Source: Vibrio pomeroyi
Lineage (GTDB): Bacteria; Pseudomonadota; Gammaproteobacteria; Enterobacterales; Vibrionaceae
Reading direction: 5' to 3'
DNA: 64,000 bases
NCBI GenBank assembly: GCA_041879425.1
Contig: CP090854.1
Coordinates: 1,736,001-1,800,000 of the forward strand
The notes under the pieces were generated by a model. The model was given only the letters and a program-made list of their open reading frames with translations, made no database searches and was not told where the DNA came from. Below are positions 44,391-53,093 of the stretch, piece after piece; the stretch's first letter is position 1; every line of letters starts with the position of its first letter. The translations under genes were made by a program, and so were the position numbers.

Positions 44391-44418
44391 AAAAAGCCAC
44401 TCAATCGAGTGGCTTTTT
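44391..44418. terminator. Bidirectional terminator between rlhA and the thioesterase gene
   Basis: AAAAGCCACTC and GAGTGGCTTTT form a perfect 11-bp stem with a 4-nt loop, with A- and T-runs on the two sides. Confidence 0.88.
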
Positions 44419-44460
44419 AGTGTCTGAAACTTACTGAGTAGTTTCTAGTCAGAGAATACG

Positions 44461-44925
44461 TTATTCCGTCACAGCTTCTTGTTTGAAGCATGGGCTTTTC
44501 AACGTGTTCATCTTTTCGATTTCGTTTGTTAAACGCAGCGAAAGCAGTGCTTTTTGGTTTGAAGCAAAATCAAACATCACGATGGTTGCTGTGCCAACCG
44601 TTGTCAGCTTCTGTTGAGCTTTACTGACGATTGCGTATTCCATAGTAAAACGATCGTCTTGAATATCAGTGACGCGTGAACCCACCATCAAAGTATCAGG
44701 GTAGGTTACAGGTCGGAAGTATTTACAATAAGTGTCGCCAAGAACAGGGCCAACTTTGGTCATAGCCATCTCTTCCATCAGTTCGACATGCTTGAAAAAG
44801 TCTAAGCGAGCCGTTTCGAAATAACGAAAATACACCGCGTTGTTAACGTGATTAAGTGCGTCCATTTCTCCCCAAGCGACAGGGATTTCTGTTACTACCG
44901 GGTAGTCAGATAATAATGCTTCCAT
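44461..44925 (-). CDS. Hotdog-fold acyl-CoA thioesterase (4HBT family)
   Basis: A protein of 154 residues. The 4-hydroxybenzoyl-CoA thioesterase-type signature is WGEMDALNHVNNAVYFRYFE near residue 19, with the catalytic Asp/Glu region at MDALNHVNN. It hydrolyses an acyl-CoA; chain length unknown. It lies downstream of the ABC exporter on the same strand, 162 bp away, with its own promoter likely. Confidence 0.85.
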   Translation of the reverse strand: MEALLSDYPVVTEIPVAWGEMDALNHVNNAVYFRYFETARLDFFKHVELMEEMAMTKVGPVLGDTYCKYFRPVTYPDTLMVGSRVTDIQDDRFTMEYAIVSKAQQKLTTVGTATIVMFDFASNQKALLSLRLTNEIEKMNTLKSPCFKQEAVTE

Positions 44926-45087
44926 GCGAACTCTCTTATTGTTATTTGCTTATCCTTCATCGGAATAAGTTGTTATTGGAATAAAAACCCTACCGCCAAA
45001 TTAACAAAACTGCAACACGTGTGATTCAAGTTTTTGAAGCTCGAAATCACACAATGTCAGACACTTAGTTACACATGCACGCAATGG

Positions 45088-46923
45088 TTAGGAATTGAGG
45101 TGTTTGAATTGCAGCTCAACCAAGCGTTGGTACAATTCACAGCTATTGATGAGCGACTGGTGGTCGCCGATGTCTACCAGCTGTCCTTTATCAAGTACCG
45201 CAATTTGGTCGGCGTGTTTAATTGTTGATAAACGGTGGGCGATAATGATCGTCGTTCTGCCGCGCATTAATTCTTCCAATGCTTGTTGAACATGATGCTC
45301 ACTTTCACTGTCTAGCGCACTGGTTGCTTCATCCAACAAGAGAATGTTTGGATCTTTTAAGATGGCACGTGCGATTGCAATGCGCTGACGTTGACCTCCA
45401 GACAACCTCACACCACGTTCACCAAGAAAGCTATGATAACCGTCTGGTAGATTTTGAATGAATTCATGTGCATGCGCTTTCTTAGCCGCTTCGATAACTT
45501 GTTCGTCGGTCGCATCTGGATTGCCATAGCGAATGTTATGGAACACATCGTTACTGAACAGCGCAGGTTGCTGAGGTACAAGTGCCATTTGCTTTCTGAG
45601 CTCGTTCGGATCAAACTGATTCAGCTCAACACCGCCTAACGTTACTTTACCTACTTGAGGGTCATAGAAACGTTGCAGCAGTTCGAATAGAGTGGTTTTA
45701 CCTGCTCCAGACGGGCCAACCAACGCCAACACTTTACCTTCATGTGCAGTTAAAGAGAGGTTGCTTGTTGCTGGCTGGTCTGGTCTTGATGGGTAACAGA
45801 AGGTCACATCATCAAAAGCGACTTCTGGTGTTAAGTTATCTAGCGATGTTGGGTTTTCTACAGGCGCGACAATGTGGCTTTCAACTTGCAGAATCTCGAT
45901 CAATCGTTCGGTTGCACCTGCCGCACGTTGGAGTTCACCCATCACTTCAGAAATCGTGCCTAGCGATGAAGCGACCATAATCGCGTAGAAGACAAACGCT
46001 GCTAAATCGCCCGCCGACATCGTGCCGTTAATCACATCGCTCCCGCCAACCCAAAGCATGCCTGCAATCGCACTGAACACGATAACAATCACGCCAGAAA
46101 TAAGGATCGCGCGCTGTTTTACACGTTGACGACCAATCTCATAAGCCTTTTCCACTTCAATCGCGAACGACGCTTTCTCTTGTGCTTCTCGGCTGTAGCT
46201 TTGTACGGTTTTGATGTGTTCAATCGCTTCGCCCGCATAGGAACCGACATCAGACATTGAATCTTGGCTTTGACGAGAGAGCGCTCTCACTCGACCTCCG
46301 TATACCAAAATCGGAATCAAGATAAACGGAACAGAGGCCAACACGATCAGCGTTAGCTTAATGTTGGTCGCAAACAACATGATGATTGCACCAGCACACA
46401 TCAGCGCGCTGCGCATCGCCATAGAGAACGAAGAACCTATGATGCTTTGGAGCAGAGTTGTGTCTGTTGTGATGCGCGACATGATGTCGCCACTGCCATT
46501 GGTTTCAAAGTAACTCGGGTGAAGTGTCACAACGTGATTGAATACCGATAAACGAATATCCGCGCTGACACGTTCTCCAACAGAAGAGACCAAGTAGAAG
46601 CGGAAGAAGGTACCAATCGAGATCAACACGACCACGACCATGATGAATTGAATCGCGCTGCCTAAGTCTGATAGTGATTGTTGGCTGAAGCCTTGGTCGA
46701 TAAGAAGGCGGATACCGTGTCCAACCGAAAGCGTTAAGCTCGCGGTGAAGATCAGCGCAATCAATGCTGCTATCACACGGCCTTTATAGGGCTGAATAAA
46801 TTTACTCAGCTCAAGCAAAATACTGAGGCTTTTCTTCTCAGGTTTAGGTTCTGGTGCTTGTTGAGTTGATCGCTGAGTCTGTCGCTGAGTGGAGTCGAGC
46901 GTAGAAGAGACATCGTTTTGCAT
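45088..46923 (-). CDS. ABC exporter, MsbA-related half-transporter
   Basis: A protein of 611 residues with a fused permease and ATPase. About six membrane segments lie between residues ~50 and 330, then the ATPase: Walker A GPSGAGKTT, signature LSGGQRQR and Walker B ILLLDEATSALD, followed by the His switch IIAHRLSTI. It looks like the MsbA-related group, exporting a lipid or peptide. A long Gln/Thr-rich start precedes the first helix. AAGGC precedes the ATG. Confidence 0.88.
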   Translation of the reverse strand: MQNDVSSTLDSTQRQTQRSTQQAPEPKPEKKSLSILLELSKFIQPYKGRVIAALIALIFTASLTLSVGHGIRLLIDQGFSQQSLSDLGSAIQFIMVVVVLISIGTFFRFYLVSSVGERVSADIRLSVFNHVVTLHPSYFETNGSGDIMSRITTDTTLLQSIIGSSFSMAMRSALMCAGAIIMLFATNIKLTLIVLASVPFILIPILVYGGRVRALSRQSQDSMSDVGSYAGEAIEHIKTVQSYSREAQEKASFAIEVEKAYEIGRQRVKQRAILISGVIVIVFSAIAGMLWVGGSDVINGTMSAGDLAAFVFYAIMVASSLGTISEVMGELQRAAGATERLIEILQVESHIVAPVENPTSLDNLTPEVAFDDVTFCYPSRPDQPATSNLSLTAHEGKVLALVGPSGAGKTTLFELLQRFYDPQVGKVTLGGVELNQFDPNELRKQMALVPQQPALFSNDVFHNIRYGNPDATDEQVIEAAKKAHAHEFIQNLPDGYHSFLGERGVRLSGGQRQRIAIARAILKDPNILLLDEATSALDSESEHHVQQALEELMRGRTTIIIAHRLSTIKHADQIAVLDKGQLVDIGDHQSLINSCELYQRLVELQFKHLNS

Positions 46924-47385
46924 ATTACTGCCTTAATGTGTTGTCGCTTTAAAAATAGATGGCTTGTTGCTTGTAGTGCGTGTTGTTCACTGGGAAGCAC
47001 TTGTTGAGAATAGAACCCATTAAAGCATTTATTACAGGAGGACGCTCCTATGGAAGCTCAATTTCCAAAATTTCATTAAGGAGAAATGAATCATACAAGG
47101 TTGGCTAAAAGGAAAATTAGTCATTCTGATCTTAGTAATTTGAAAGACTATTGGATTATTTAACCCTTATTTTTATGCAAGTAAATCGGCGATAATAGGG
47201 AAGTGCGTTCATAGTTACCTTTGTACTTATTGATTTACAAATCAATGGTGAAACGTTTGCCTTTTATCTAGAAACTAGCTTTATCAATGACTTGTATTTT
47301 ATAGATGTTAGACCAGTCATTGAGACTGTTTTTTGTGCAGTATTTGTTACAAAAATTCAACAAATTAATTTTTTATACATTTTTC
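46924..47385. other. Gene-free region between the ABC exporter and artP
   Basis: The region holds divergent promoters. It is strongly AT-rich on its right half (from ~47340). No coding frame could be supported, and no repeat was found. Confidence 0.5.
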
Positions 47386-47413
47386 TTGCATAAAAGTTCA
47401 GTTTAAATAGAAT
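47386..47413 (+). promoter_or_regulatory. Putative artP promoter with overlapping ArgR box
   Basis: TGCATAAAAGTTCA (47387-47400) matches the ARG-box centre TGAATAAAAATTCA at 12 of 14 positions. It overlaps a -35-like TTGCAT (47386) that is followed after 16 bp by the -10-like TAGAAT (47408). ArgR repression of the arginine transporter would fit. Confidence 0.5.
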
Positions 47414-47447
47414 AACCAACAAATGACAATTAATGCAGTAATCTGGC

Positions 47448-48176
47448 ATGAGTATTCAAGTAAAGAGCATCAACAAATCATATGGCGATATCCAAGTTCT
47501 TCACGACATCAGTTTTAACTGTGAGAGTGGCGAAACCTTGGTACTGCTTGGGCCGAGCGGCGCTGGTAAGAGTTCACTACTGCGTGTTTTGAATCTGCTA
47601 GAAATCGCGGACAACGGCGAATTAGACATTGCGGATGAGCAATTCGACTTTTCAAGCCAGATCCAAGAGAAGCAGGGGCTTAAACTTCGTCGTAAAGTCG
47701 GCATGGTTTTTCAGCAATACAACTTGTGGCCACACATGACGGTAATGGAAAACTTGATTGAAGCACCAACCAAAGTAGCTGGCTTAGATAAAGAAGAAGC
47801 GATTAAGCAAGCACAAACGGTATTAACGACGTTACAGCTAGCAGACAAAGCAGACGCTTGGCCATTGCAACTGTCTGGTGGTCAGCAACAACGTGTTGCG
47901 ATTGCTCGTGCTCTTATGATGAAGCCAGATGTATTACTGTTTGACGAACCAACGGCAGCACTCGACCCAGAGATCACCAACCAAGTCGTTAGCATCATTA
48001 AAGAGCTAAGCGACACAGGGATCACTCAGGTTGTGGTGACTCACGAAGTTGATTTCGCCAAGAAGATTGCAAGCCATGTTCTTTACCTTGAGAAGGGTTA
48101 CATTGTGGAACACGGCACCAGCGACGCATTTATTAATCCACAGACTCCAGAGTTTGCTGAATATTTGACTCACTAA
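47448..48176 (+). CDS. artP: Arginine ABC transporter ATP-binding protein ArtP
   Basis: A protein of 242 residues, the same size as ArtP of E. coli. Motifs: Walker [11 protein letters not shown]-loop [15 protein letters not shown], signature [15 protein letters not shown] and Walker [14 protein letters not shown]. It powers the uptake of arginine by the operon. There is no clear ribosome site before the ATG, and the nearest upstream ATG hits a stop after two codons. Confidence 0.93.
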   Translation: MSIQVKSINKSYGDIQVLHDISFNCESGETLVLLGPSGAGKSSLLRVLNLLEIADNGELDIADEQFDFSSQIQEKQGLKLRRKVGMVFQQYNLWPHMTVMENLIEAPTKVAGLDKEEAIKQAQTVLTTLQLADKADAWPLQLSGGQQQRVAIARALMMKPDVLLFDEPTAALDPEITNQVVSIIKELSDTGITQVVVTHEVDFAKKIASHVLYLEKGYIVEHGTSDAFINPQTPEFAEYLTH

Positions 48177-48308
48177 GTAAGTCGCTCATTAAACCTAAGC
48201 TGACTCACTAAGTCACTGACTAGATTTACCTAAACACAACATCGATTAAAACAATCAAATTATAAGAATGGCCACAGGCCACTATCACAATGTATTCGGA
48301 GTAACAAA

Positions 48309-49040
48309 ATGAAAAAGATTCTACTAGCTTCACTTATCGGTCTTGCTTCTTTCAATGCAGCGGCTCAAGAAGAAATCAAATTCGCAATGGAAGCAACTTA
48401 CGCACCGTTCGAATACATGGACGAGAACAACCAAATCCAAGGTTTTGACGTAGACCTAGCAAACGCACTTTGTGAAGAGATGAAAGCGACATGTACTTTC
48501 CACAACCAAGCGTTCGATAGCCTGATCCCTGCTCTTAAATTCAAACGTTACGATGCAGCTATCTCGGCAATGGACATCACTGAAGCACGTCTTCAACAAG
48601 TAAACTTCTCTGATGCTTACTACGACAACTCTGCAGCATTCATCTCTATTGAAGGCAAAGTAGCAGACCAAGCAGCACTTGAAGGCAAGCGTATCGGTGT
48701 TCAAAACGGTTCTACTCACCAAAGCTACCTACTTGAGCAACTGCCAGGTGTGACAGCTGTACCTTACTCAAGCTACCAAGATGCTTTCATCGACATGAAA
48801 AACGGTCGTATCGATTCTGTATTCGGTGACACAGCGGTAGTAGCGGAATGGTTTAAGAAAGAAGACAACCTGACGTACGTTGGCGAGCAAGTAACAAACC
48901 AAGAATACTTCGGTAACGGTTTCGGCATCGCAGTAAACAAGAGCAACCCAGAGCTAGTTGCACAGCTGAATACAGCACTTGCTGCAGTGAAAGCGAACGG
49001 CGAATACGACAAGATCTTCAACAAGTACTTCGGTAAGTAA
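48309..49040 (+). CDS. artI: Periplasmic arginine-binding protein ArtI/ArtJ
   Basis: A protein of 243 residues with a signal peptide (MKKILLASLIGLASFNAAA). The family-3 solute-binding fold is seen in FAMEATYAPFEYMDENNQIQ, GFDVDLANALCEEM, FDSLIPALKFKRYDAAISAM and IGVQNGSTHQSYL. Order in the operon and protein size match E. coli artI. Assignment as ArtI rather than ArtJ is conventional. Confidence 0.92.
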   Translation: MKKILLASLIGLASFNAAAQEEIKFAMEATYAPFEYMDENNQIQGFDVDLANALCEEMKATCTFHNQAFDSLIPALKFKRYDAAISAMDITEARLQQVNFSDAYYDNSAAFISIEGKVADQAALEGKRIGVQNGSTHQSYLLEQLPGVTAVPYSSYQDAFIDMKNGRIDSVFGDTAVVAEWFKKEDNLTYVGEQVTNQEYFGNGFGIAVNKSNPELVAQLNTALAAVKANGEYDKIFNKYFGK

Positions 49041-49041
49041 T

Positions 49042-49728
49042 ATGCAGTTAACGGGTTACTCTTTAGGGCTCGTCGAGGCAAGCTGGATGACTATTCAGCT
49101 TGCATTCGTAAGCCTATTGGTTGGATTAGTTTTAGCGGTATTGTTTGCTGGCGGTGAAATGTCTCGTCGCATTGCAATCAAATGGCCGACAACCGCGTTC
49201 GTGACAATCGTACGTGGTCTACCAGAAATCTTGGTAGTTTTGTTTATCTACTTTGGTTCAACACAAGTGCTCTTCATGATCACTGGTGATTTTATTGAAG
49301 TTAGCCCGTTCTTATCTGGTGTTGTTGCGTTGTCACTTATCTTCGCTTCTTACGCTTCACAAACCATTCGTGGTGCATTGAAAGCAGTAAGCAAAGGACA
49401 GAGAGAAGCGGCGAGTGCATTGGGTATTCCTCAATCACGCGCATTTTTCAGAATCGTATTGCCACAAGCAGTAAGACACGCACTGCCAGGTTTAACGAAC
49501 CAATGGTTGGTTCTATTAAAAGACACCGCACTGGTTTCACTGATTGGCGTAACCGATCTATTGAAGCAAGCGCAGTTAACATCAGCCGCAACGCACGAAG
49601 CATTTACTTGGTACGCAACGGCGGCAGCTATTTATCTAATCATCACATTGATTACGCAAAGAGCAGTAAAAGTGATTGATGGTAAGTTCTCTATTCAAGG
49701 TTTGGGTAATAAAGGGGCAATGGCATGA
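49042..49728 (+). CDS. artQ: Arginine ABC transporter permease ArtQ
   Basis: A membrane protein of 228 residues with about five helices and the permease-type EAA loop in SKGQREAASALGIPQ. FVTIVRGLPEILVVL is the typical entry of the family. It starts one base after the ArtI stop and overlaps artM at ATGA, so translation is tightly coupled. Confidence 0.92.
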   Translation: MQLTGYSLGLVEASWMTIQLAFVSLLVGLVLAVLFAGGEMSRRIAIKWPTTAFVTIVRGLPEILVVLFIYFGSTQVLFMITGDFIEVSPFLSGVVALSLIFASYASQTIRGALKAVSKGQREAASALGIPQSRAFFRIVLPQAVRHALPGLTNQWLVLLKDTALVSLIGVTDLLKQAQLTSAATHEAFTWYATAAAIYLIITLITQRAVKVIDGKFSIQGLGNKGAMA

Positions 49729-50393
49729 ATCAACAATACCTCTCTCAAATGCTTGAAGGCCTAGCCACTAGTCTTCAACTGACCGGCGCTTCACTGCTTG
49801 TTGGTTGTATCTTGTCTCTGCTGATGACGGTAACACTGATCCTAAGATTACCTGCGATTCACTGGGTAACACGCGGCATCATCACCTTGTTTACTGGCAC
49901 ACCGTTATTGGTTCAAATCTTCTTGGTGTATTACGGCCCGGGTCAGTTCGATTGGATTCGTGAAAGCTTCATGTGGACGTGGCTGAGCCAACCTTGGTTC
50001 TGTGCAATGCTAGCATTGGCTTTGAACACTGCTGCATACAGCACGCTACTGTTCAGAGGGGCATTCAACGCAATTCCAGCAGGGCAGTGGGAAGCATGTC
50101 GCGCACTAGGTATGGATAAAATCGCAACACTTAAAGTGTTACTACCGTACGCATTGCGCCGCGCGGTTCCAGCTTATTCAAATGAAGTGATTCTAGTATT
50201 CAAAGGCACTTCACTGGCAAGCACCATCACCATTATGGATTTGATGGGCTACGCTCAGCGTATCAACGGCCAAACCTACGACACACTGACTGTGTTCGGT
50301 ATTGCTGGCGCATTCTACCTAGCAGTAAACGGTATTTTAACGCTGATCTTCCGCCAAGTAGAGAAGAAAGCCCTCGCATTTGAAGCCGCGTGA
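49725..50393 (+). CDS. artM: Arginine ABC transporter permease ArtM
   Basis: A membrane protein of 222 residues, the size of ArtM in E. coli. LFTGTPLLVQIFLVYYGPG at the start of helix 2 and the EAA-type loop in PAGQWEACRALGMDKI are family features. It overlaps artQ by 4 bp. It forms the heterodimeric channel with ArtQ. A strong terminator follows. Confidence 0.92.
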   Translation: MNQQYLSQMLEGLATSLQLTGASLLVGCILSLLMTVTLILRLPAIHWVTRGIITLFTGTPLLVQIFLVYYGPGQFDWIRESFMWTWLSQPWFCAMLALALNTAAYSTLLFRGAFNAIPAGQWEACRALGMDKIATLKVLLPYALRRAVPAYSNEVILVFKGTSLASTITIMDLMGYAQRINGQTYDTLTVFGIAGAFYLAVNGILTLIFRQVEKKALAFEAA

Positions 50394-50424
50394 TCTAGCC
50401 ACTCGTAAGCTTAATCAACGTATA

Positions 50425-50465
50425 AAGCCTGCCATTTATGTTCGCATAGATGGCAGGCTTTTTTG
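50425..50465 (+). terminator. Rho-independent terminator after artM
   Basis: AAGCCTGCCAT and ATGGCAGGCTT pair, extended by ATG/CAT around a TTCG tetraloop, with a TTTTT tail. It clearly closes the art operon. The rest of the gap up to 50702 holds the palindrome described next. Confidence 0.92.
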
Positions 50466-50631
50466 TGTTTGGGATATGTATAGATGAACAGTGGTTATAT
50501 AGCTCAGGACGATTTTTGTCAGAACTATGCATTATGTGAATGCCACTAACCCTGCCATTTAGCGTACTTATCTGTGTTTTAAGTCACTGAAATTATGAAT
50601 TTAATTATGGTAGAGTTTCGCCCATATGAAA

Positions 50632-50679
50632 CTAGATAAAATAATTCTGTATTTGAATGCAGAATTTTCTGCCTAATAG
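50632..50679 (+). repeat. Imperfect palindrome at the left border of a cassette island (copy 2)
   Basis: CTAGATAAAATAATTCTG and CAGAATTTTCTGCCTAATAG are inverted around ATTTGAAT. The sequence matches copy 1 (17861-17909) at most positions, including TAATAG-CTGTTA, and ends 2 bp before the core GTTAGGGC. GAAACTAGA precedes both copies. Confidence 0.8.
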
Positions 50680-50681
50680 CT

Positions 50682-51292
50682 GTTAGGGCTACAAGGAGAT
50701 ATATGGCACTCTACTTTATCATAGAAAATGAAGACTTGATGAACCAAAGAATTAAGATCGGCATTAGTAAAAATCCAACACAGCGCCTTAAAAATCTTCA
50801 AACAGGCAATTCCCGAAGATTAGCTCTAATGGGGTGGATCAACAGTAATAATGATCGAAAACTAGAAAAAGAATTTCACGAGAAATACAGCGATCTTAAT
50901 GTTATTGGTGAGTGGTTCGAAATAAATCACGAGATAGTTTTAGAATTACTAAAAGAGCACAGCTACAGTAGCTACATAGCCAAACAAACTAGTGCTGGTG
51001 AACTGCTCGGTCATGATAGAGATGGTATACCAGAGTATGTTGACGCTTGGGAATGGACATCGCTAGATATATCTGAATTTTGCCCTGATTGCGGAAGTGG
51101 TCTAGGGCTTAGCTACAATGAAAACTACGGTGGTGAACGGTGTTTAGAATGTGGGTTCACTATACCATCGTAGCCCTAACAAAGCGTTTAAGACAGATTC
51201 GCAACACTCGGCGCTTTTAATTTAAATGAGTTTTGTGTTTACGGTGTAATGGTTTAGTAAGGTGGTAGTGTTGCTCATTACTTAACGCGGCG
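50682..51292 (+). mobile_element. Integron gene cassette A (GIY-YIG-like gene)
   Basis: The 5' core GTTAGGGCTAC is the exact complement of the inverse core GTAGCCCTAAC at the start of its attC. It carries one gene on the plus strand. Confidence 0.88.
50703..51173 (+). CDS. GIY-YIG-like (T5orf172/MUG113) domain protein with a zinc ribbon
   Basis: A protein of 156 residues. The N-terminal ~80 residues resemble the T5orf172/MUG113 branch of the GIY-YIG nuclease fold (IKIGISKNPTQRLKNLQTGN, DRKLEKEFHEKYSDLNVIGE, EWFEI). A C-terminal ribbon has CPDCG and CLECG. A strong AAGGAG lies upstream. Such domains occur in phage and mobile proteins and can bind or cut DNA; whether this one is catalytic is open. 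It is the first gene of a cassette. Confidence 0.78.
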   Translation: MALYFIIENEDLMNQRIKIGISKNPTQRLKNLQTGNSRRLALMGWINSNNDRKLEKEFHEKYSDLNVIGEWFEINHEIVLELLKEHSYSSYIAKQTSAGELLGHDRDGIPEYVDAWEWTSLDISEFCPDCGSGLGLSYNENYGGERCLECGFTIPS

Positions 51293-51299
51293 TTATATT
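51173..51299 (+). repeat. attC site, cassette A
   Basis: The outer cores are GCCCTAAC and GTTATAT. Inner parts AACAAAGCGTTTAAGACAG, CAACACTCGGCG, GTGTTGCTCATTAC and TTAACGCGG match attC of cassette 1 closely, including TTTTGTGTTTACGGTGTAAT in the loop. Confidence 0.92.
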
Positions 51300-51943
51300 T
51301 TATAAATGTAAAGGTTAACTAATTGATTACTAATGATTATATGAGTGAAGCAGTAGTGTATGTGGTTTTTTGGCTTATCTGCTTGTTTATCACTATAAAG
51401 TTTGTTTTATTTTCGAAAAATAAAAACCGTTCGGTATTACATTCCAGACTTTCTATTTCTGGTTTTATTATTGGCGGTGCTACTGCCTTATTTTTAGCGT
51501 TTACATTTTCTTTACAGAGTGAAGTGATCGGTGAGCTTAATAAAGAAATGATCGATCCTAAAAATGCCAACCTTAAAGATATTAATCAAGCCTTGCTTTT
51601 AGCAATCAACAGTTATTTTGAAATATTTAAGCAGGTTGTTACGGTTTTTGGAAGTGGCCTTGGAGCAAGCCTATTAGCTTCTGGTTTAGTTATGAAGGCC
51701 CAGTTTAGGTATGATGATCACTGTGACAACACACGAATTCAGAATGATAGCCGTCAAGATATTGCTAGTTCAAAGGAGAGAAGTTTAGGGAAGTTTTCGC
51801 GGGTTTCGAAATCTGTAAAAGCAGCGTTTCAAAATAGAATATAACAAACTGTCCAATAATGATTCGCAACGCTTGGCGTTTTTGCTATGCGTTCATTGAT
51901 GTGGTTTTGTATCGTTGTAGCGTTGCTCTAACTTTAATGCAGC
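51292..51943 (+). mobile_element. Integron gene cassette B (membrane protein)
   Basis: The 5' end GTTATATT complements the inverse core AATATAAC of the next attC (8 bp). One gene on the plus strand. Confidence 0.75.
51323..51844 (+). CDS. Membrane protein of an integron cassette
   Basis: A protein of 173 residues with three hydrophobic segments (~10-30, 46-66 and 108-128) and a charged C-terminal tail. No family recognised. The likely start is TTG at 51323, which has AAGG upstream; ATG at 51341 would shorten it by six residues. The helix-tail layout resembles membrane effectors of some defence systems, but this is only an analogy. Confidence 0.62.
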   Translation: MITNDYMSEAVVYVVFWLICLFITIKFVLFSKNKNRSVLHSRLSISGFIIGGATALFLAFTFSLQSEVIGELNKEMIDPKNANLKDINQALLLAINSYFEIFKQVVTVFGSGLGASLLASGLVMKAQFRYDDHCDNTRIQNDSRQDIASSKERSLGKFSRVSKSVKAAFQNRI

Positions 51944-51950
51944 GTGATTC
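51841..51950 (+). repeat. attC site, cassette B
   Basis: TATAACAAACTGTCCAATAA then TTCGCAACGCTTGGCGTTTT, with right half GTAGCGTTGCTCTAACTTTA and ATGCAGCGTGATTC. The right core reads GTGATTC in place of GTTRRRY, so it may no longer recombine on that side. Confidence 0.85.
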
Positions 51951-51968
51951 GATTAAAGGAATAAATCA

Positions 51969-52406
51969 ATGAGAGCACCGTTTCAAGTATTAATATTTCC
52001 GTATCAAACACTCAATGGACAACCTCGCTACTTAATCGGGCAACGAAGTGATAATGGTGTATGGCAAGCTATTTCAGGCGGTGGTGAAGATAGTGAAACT
52101 ACTCTCGAGGCAGCAAAGCGCGAACTTAAAGAAGAAGCTAGTTTAATTGGCTGTAATTGGAAGCAATTGGACTCAATGTGTATGCTCCCCAAAGTGTACT
52201 ATTCTGGTCATGAAGAGTGGACTAATCATCCGTTTGTAGTACCTGAATATTGTTTTTCAGTTCGGGTGTCTACTGAGCCTAAGTTATCAAATGAGCATAT
52301 AAAACTTCGTTGGTGCAGCTTTCAAGAGGCGAGTGAACTTTTAAAATATGACTCAAACAGAATAGCCTTGTGGGAGCTTAATCAAAGGCTCAATCGCATG
52401 CTTTGA
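51969..52406 (+). CDS. Nudix hydrolase of a cassette
   Basis: A protein of 145 residues. The Nudix box lies in GGGEDSETTLEAAKRELKEE (residues ~38-57) with the usual REx2EE helix read as KRELKEEASL. QRSDNGVWQAISGGGE resembles dATP/dihydroneopterin-type pyrophosphohydrolases. AAAGGAA sits upstream. It lies between two attC sites and is therefore a cassette gene. Confidence 0.86.
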   Translation: MRAPFQVLIFPYQTLNGQPRYLIGQRSDNGVWQAISGGGEDSETTLEAAKRELKEEASLIGCNWKQLDSMCMLPKVYYSGHEEWTNHPFVVPEYCFSVRVSTEPKLSNEHIKLRWCSFQEASELLKYDSNRIALWELNQRLNRML

Positions 52407-52413
52407 AAAGTCG

Positions 52414-52541
52414 CATAACAAACCGTTCAAAAATGATTCCCAACGCATGGCATTTTCCATCCCATAGTTGAGTTCGATTTTAACGATGGTAAGGTTAAGC
52501 TTTGTAGTCGCATTGCTCGCACTTTAATGCGGCGCTAGTCA
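52414..52541 (+). repeat. attC site, cassette C (Nudix)
   Basis: CATAACAAACCGTTCAAAAA then TTCCCAACGCATGGCATTTT, with right half GTCGCATTGCTCGCACTTTA and ATGCGGCGCTAGTC. The inverse core CATAAC is not complementary to the cassette's 5' end (TGATTCG), and the right core reads GCTAGTC, so this cassette has been altered. Confidence 0.85.
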
Positions 52542-52564
52542 TCAGAAGTAATAAGGACCTATAG

Positions 52565-53020
52565 ATGGAATTAAAGTATCGTTCAGCTGAATTTGAAGAT
52601 TTGGAAAGTCTTGTTGCTTTGCTTTCAAATGACCCACTTGGTAGTAAAAGAGAAGATGCGTCTATTCCGTTGAATCGTGGCTATGTTGAAGCGTTCGAAG
52701 CGATTGCGTGCGATCCAAATAACGAATTACTGGTTGTTGAACTGGAAGGCGCTCTGGTCGGCATGCTTCAACTAACCTTTATTCCGTATCTGACTCATAT
52801 TGGTAGTTGGCGTTGTCTTATCGAAGGTGTTCGAATCCATAGTGACTATCGTGGACAAGGTTTCGGTGAGCAAATGTTCGGACACGCTATCGAACTGGCA
52901 AAAAACAAAGGCTGTACAATCGTTCAGTTAACAAGCGACAAGCAGCGCCCAGATGCCATCAGGTTCTATGAAAAACTTGGATTCAAAGCAACGCATGAAG
53001 GGTTCAAACTCGCGTTGTAG
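52565..53020 (+). CDS. GNAT family N-acetyltransferase
   Basis: A protein of 151 residues. EGVRIHSDYRGQGFGEQMFG holds the acetyl-CoA loop, and RPDAIRFYEKLGFKATHEGF the C-terminal part. AAGGACC precedes the ATG. It lies after the last attC of the island, but without an attC of its own it cannot be called an intact cassette. Confidence 0.86.
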   Translation: MELKYRSAEFEDLESLVALLSNDPLGSKREDASIPLNRGYVEAFEAIACDPNNELLVVELEGALVGMLQLTFIPYLTHIGSWRCLIEGVRIHSDYRGQGFGEQMFGHAIELAKNKGCTIVQLTSDKQRPDAIRFYEKLGFKATHEGFKLAL

Positions 53021-53093
53021 GCTATCAGCTCACAATCTGCTTCAGTGATTCATTTCAATCTTCTTCACCTTTAGCATGCTCTAATAGGCCAGT

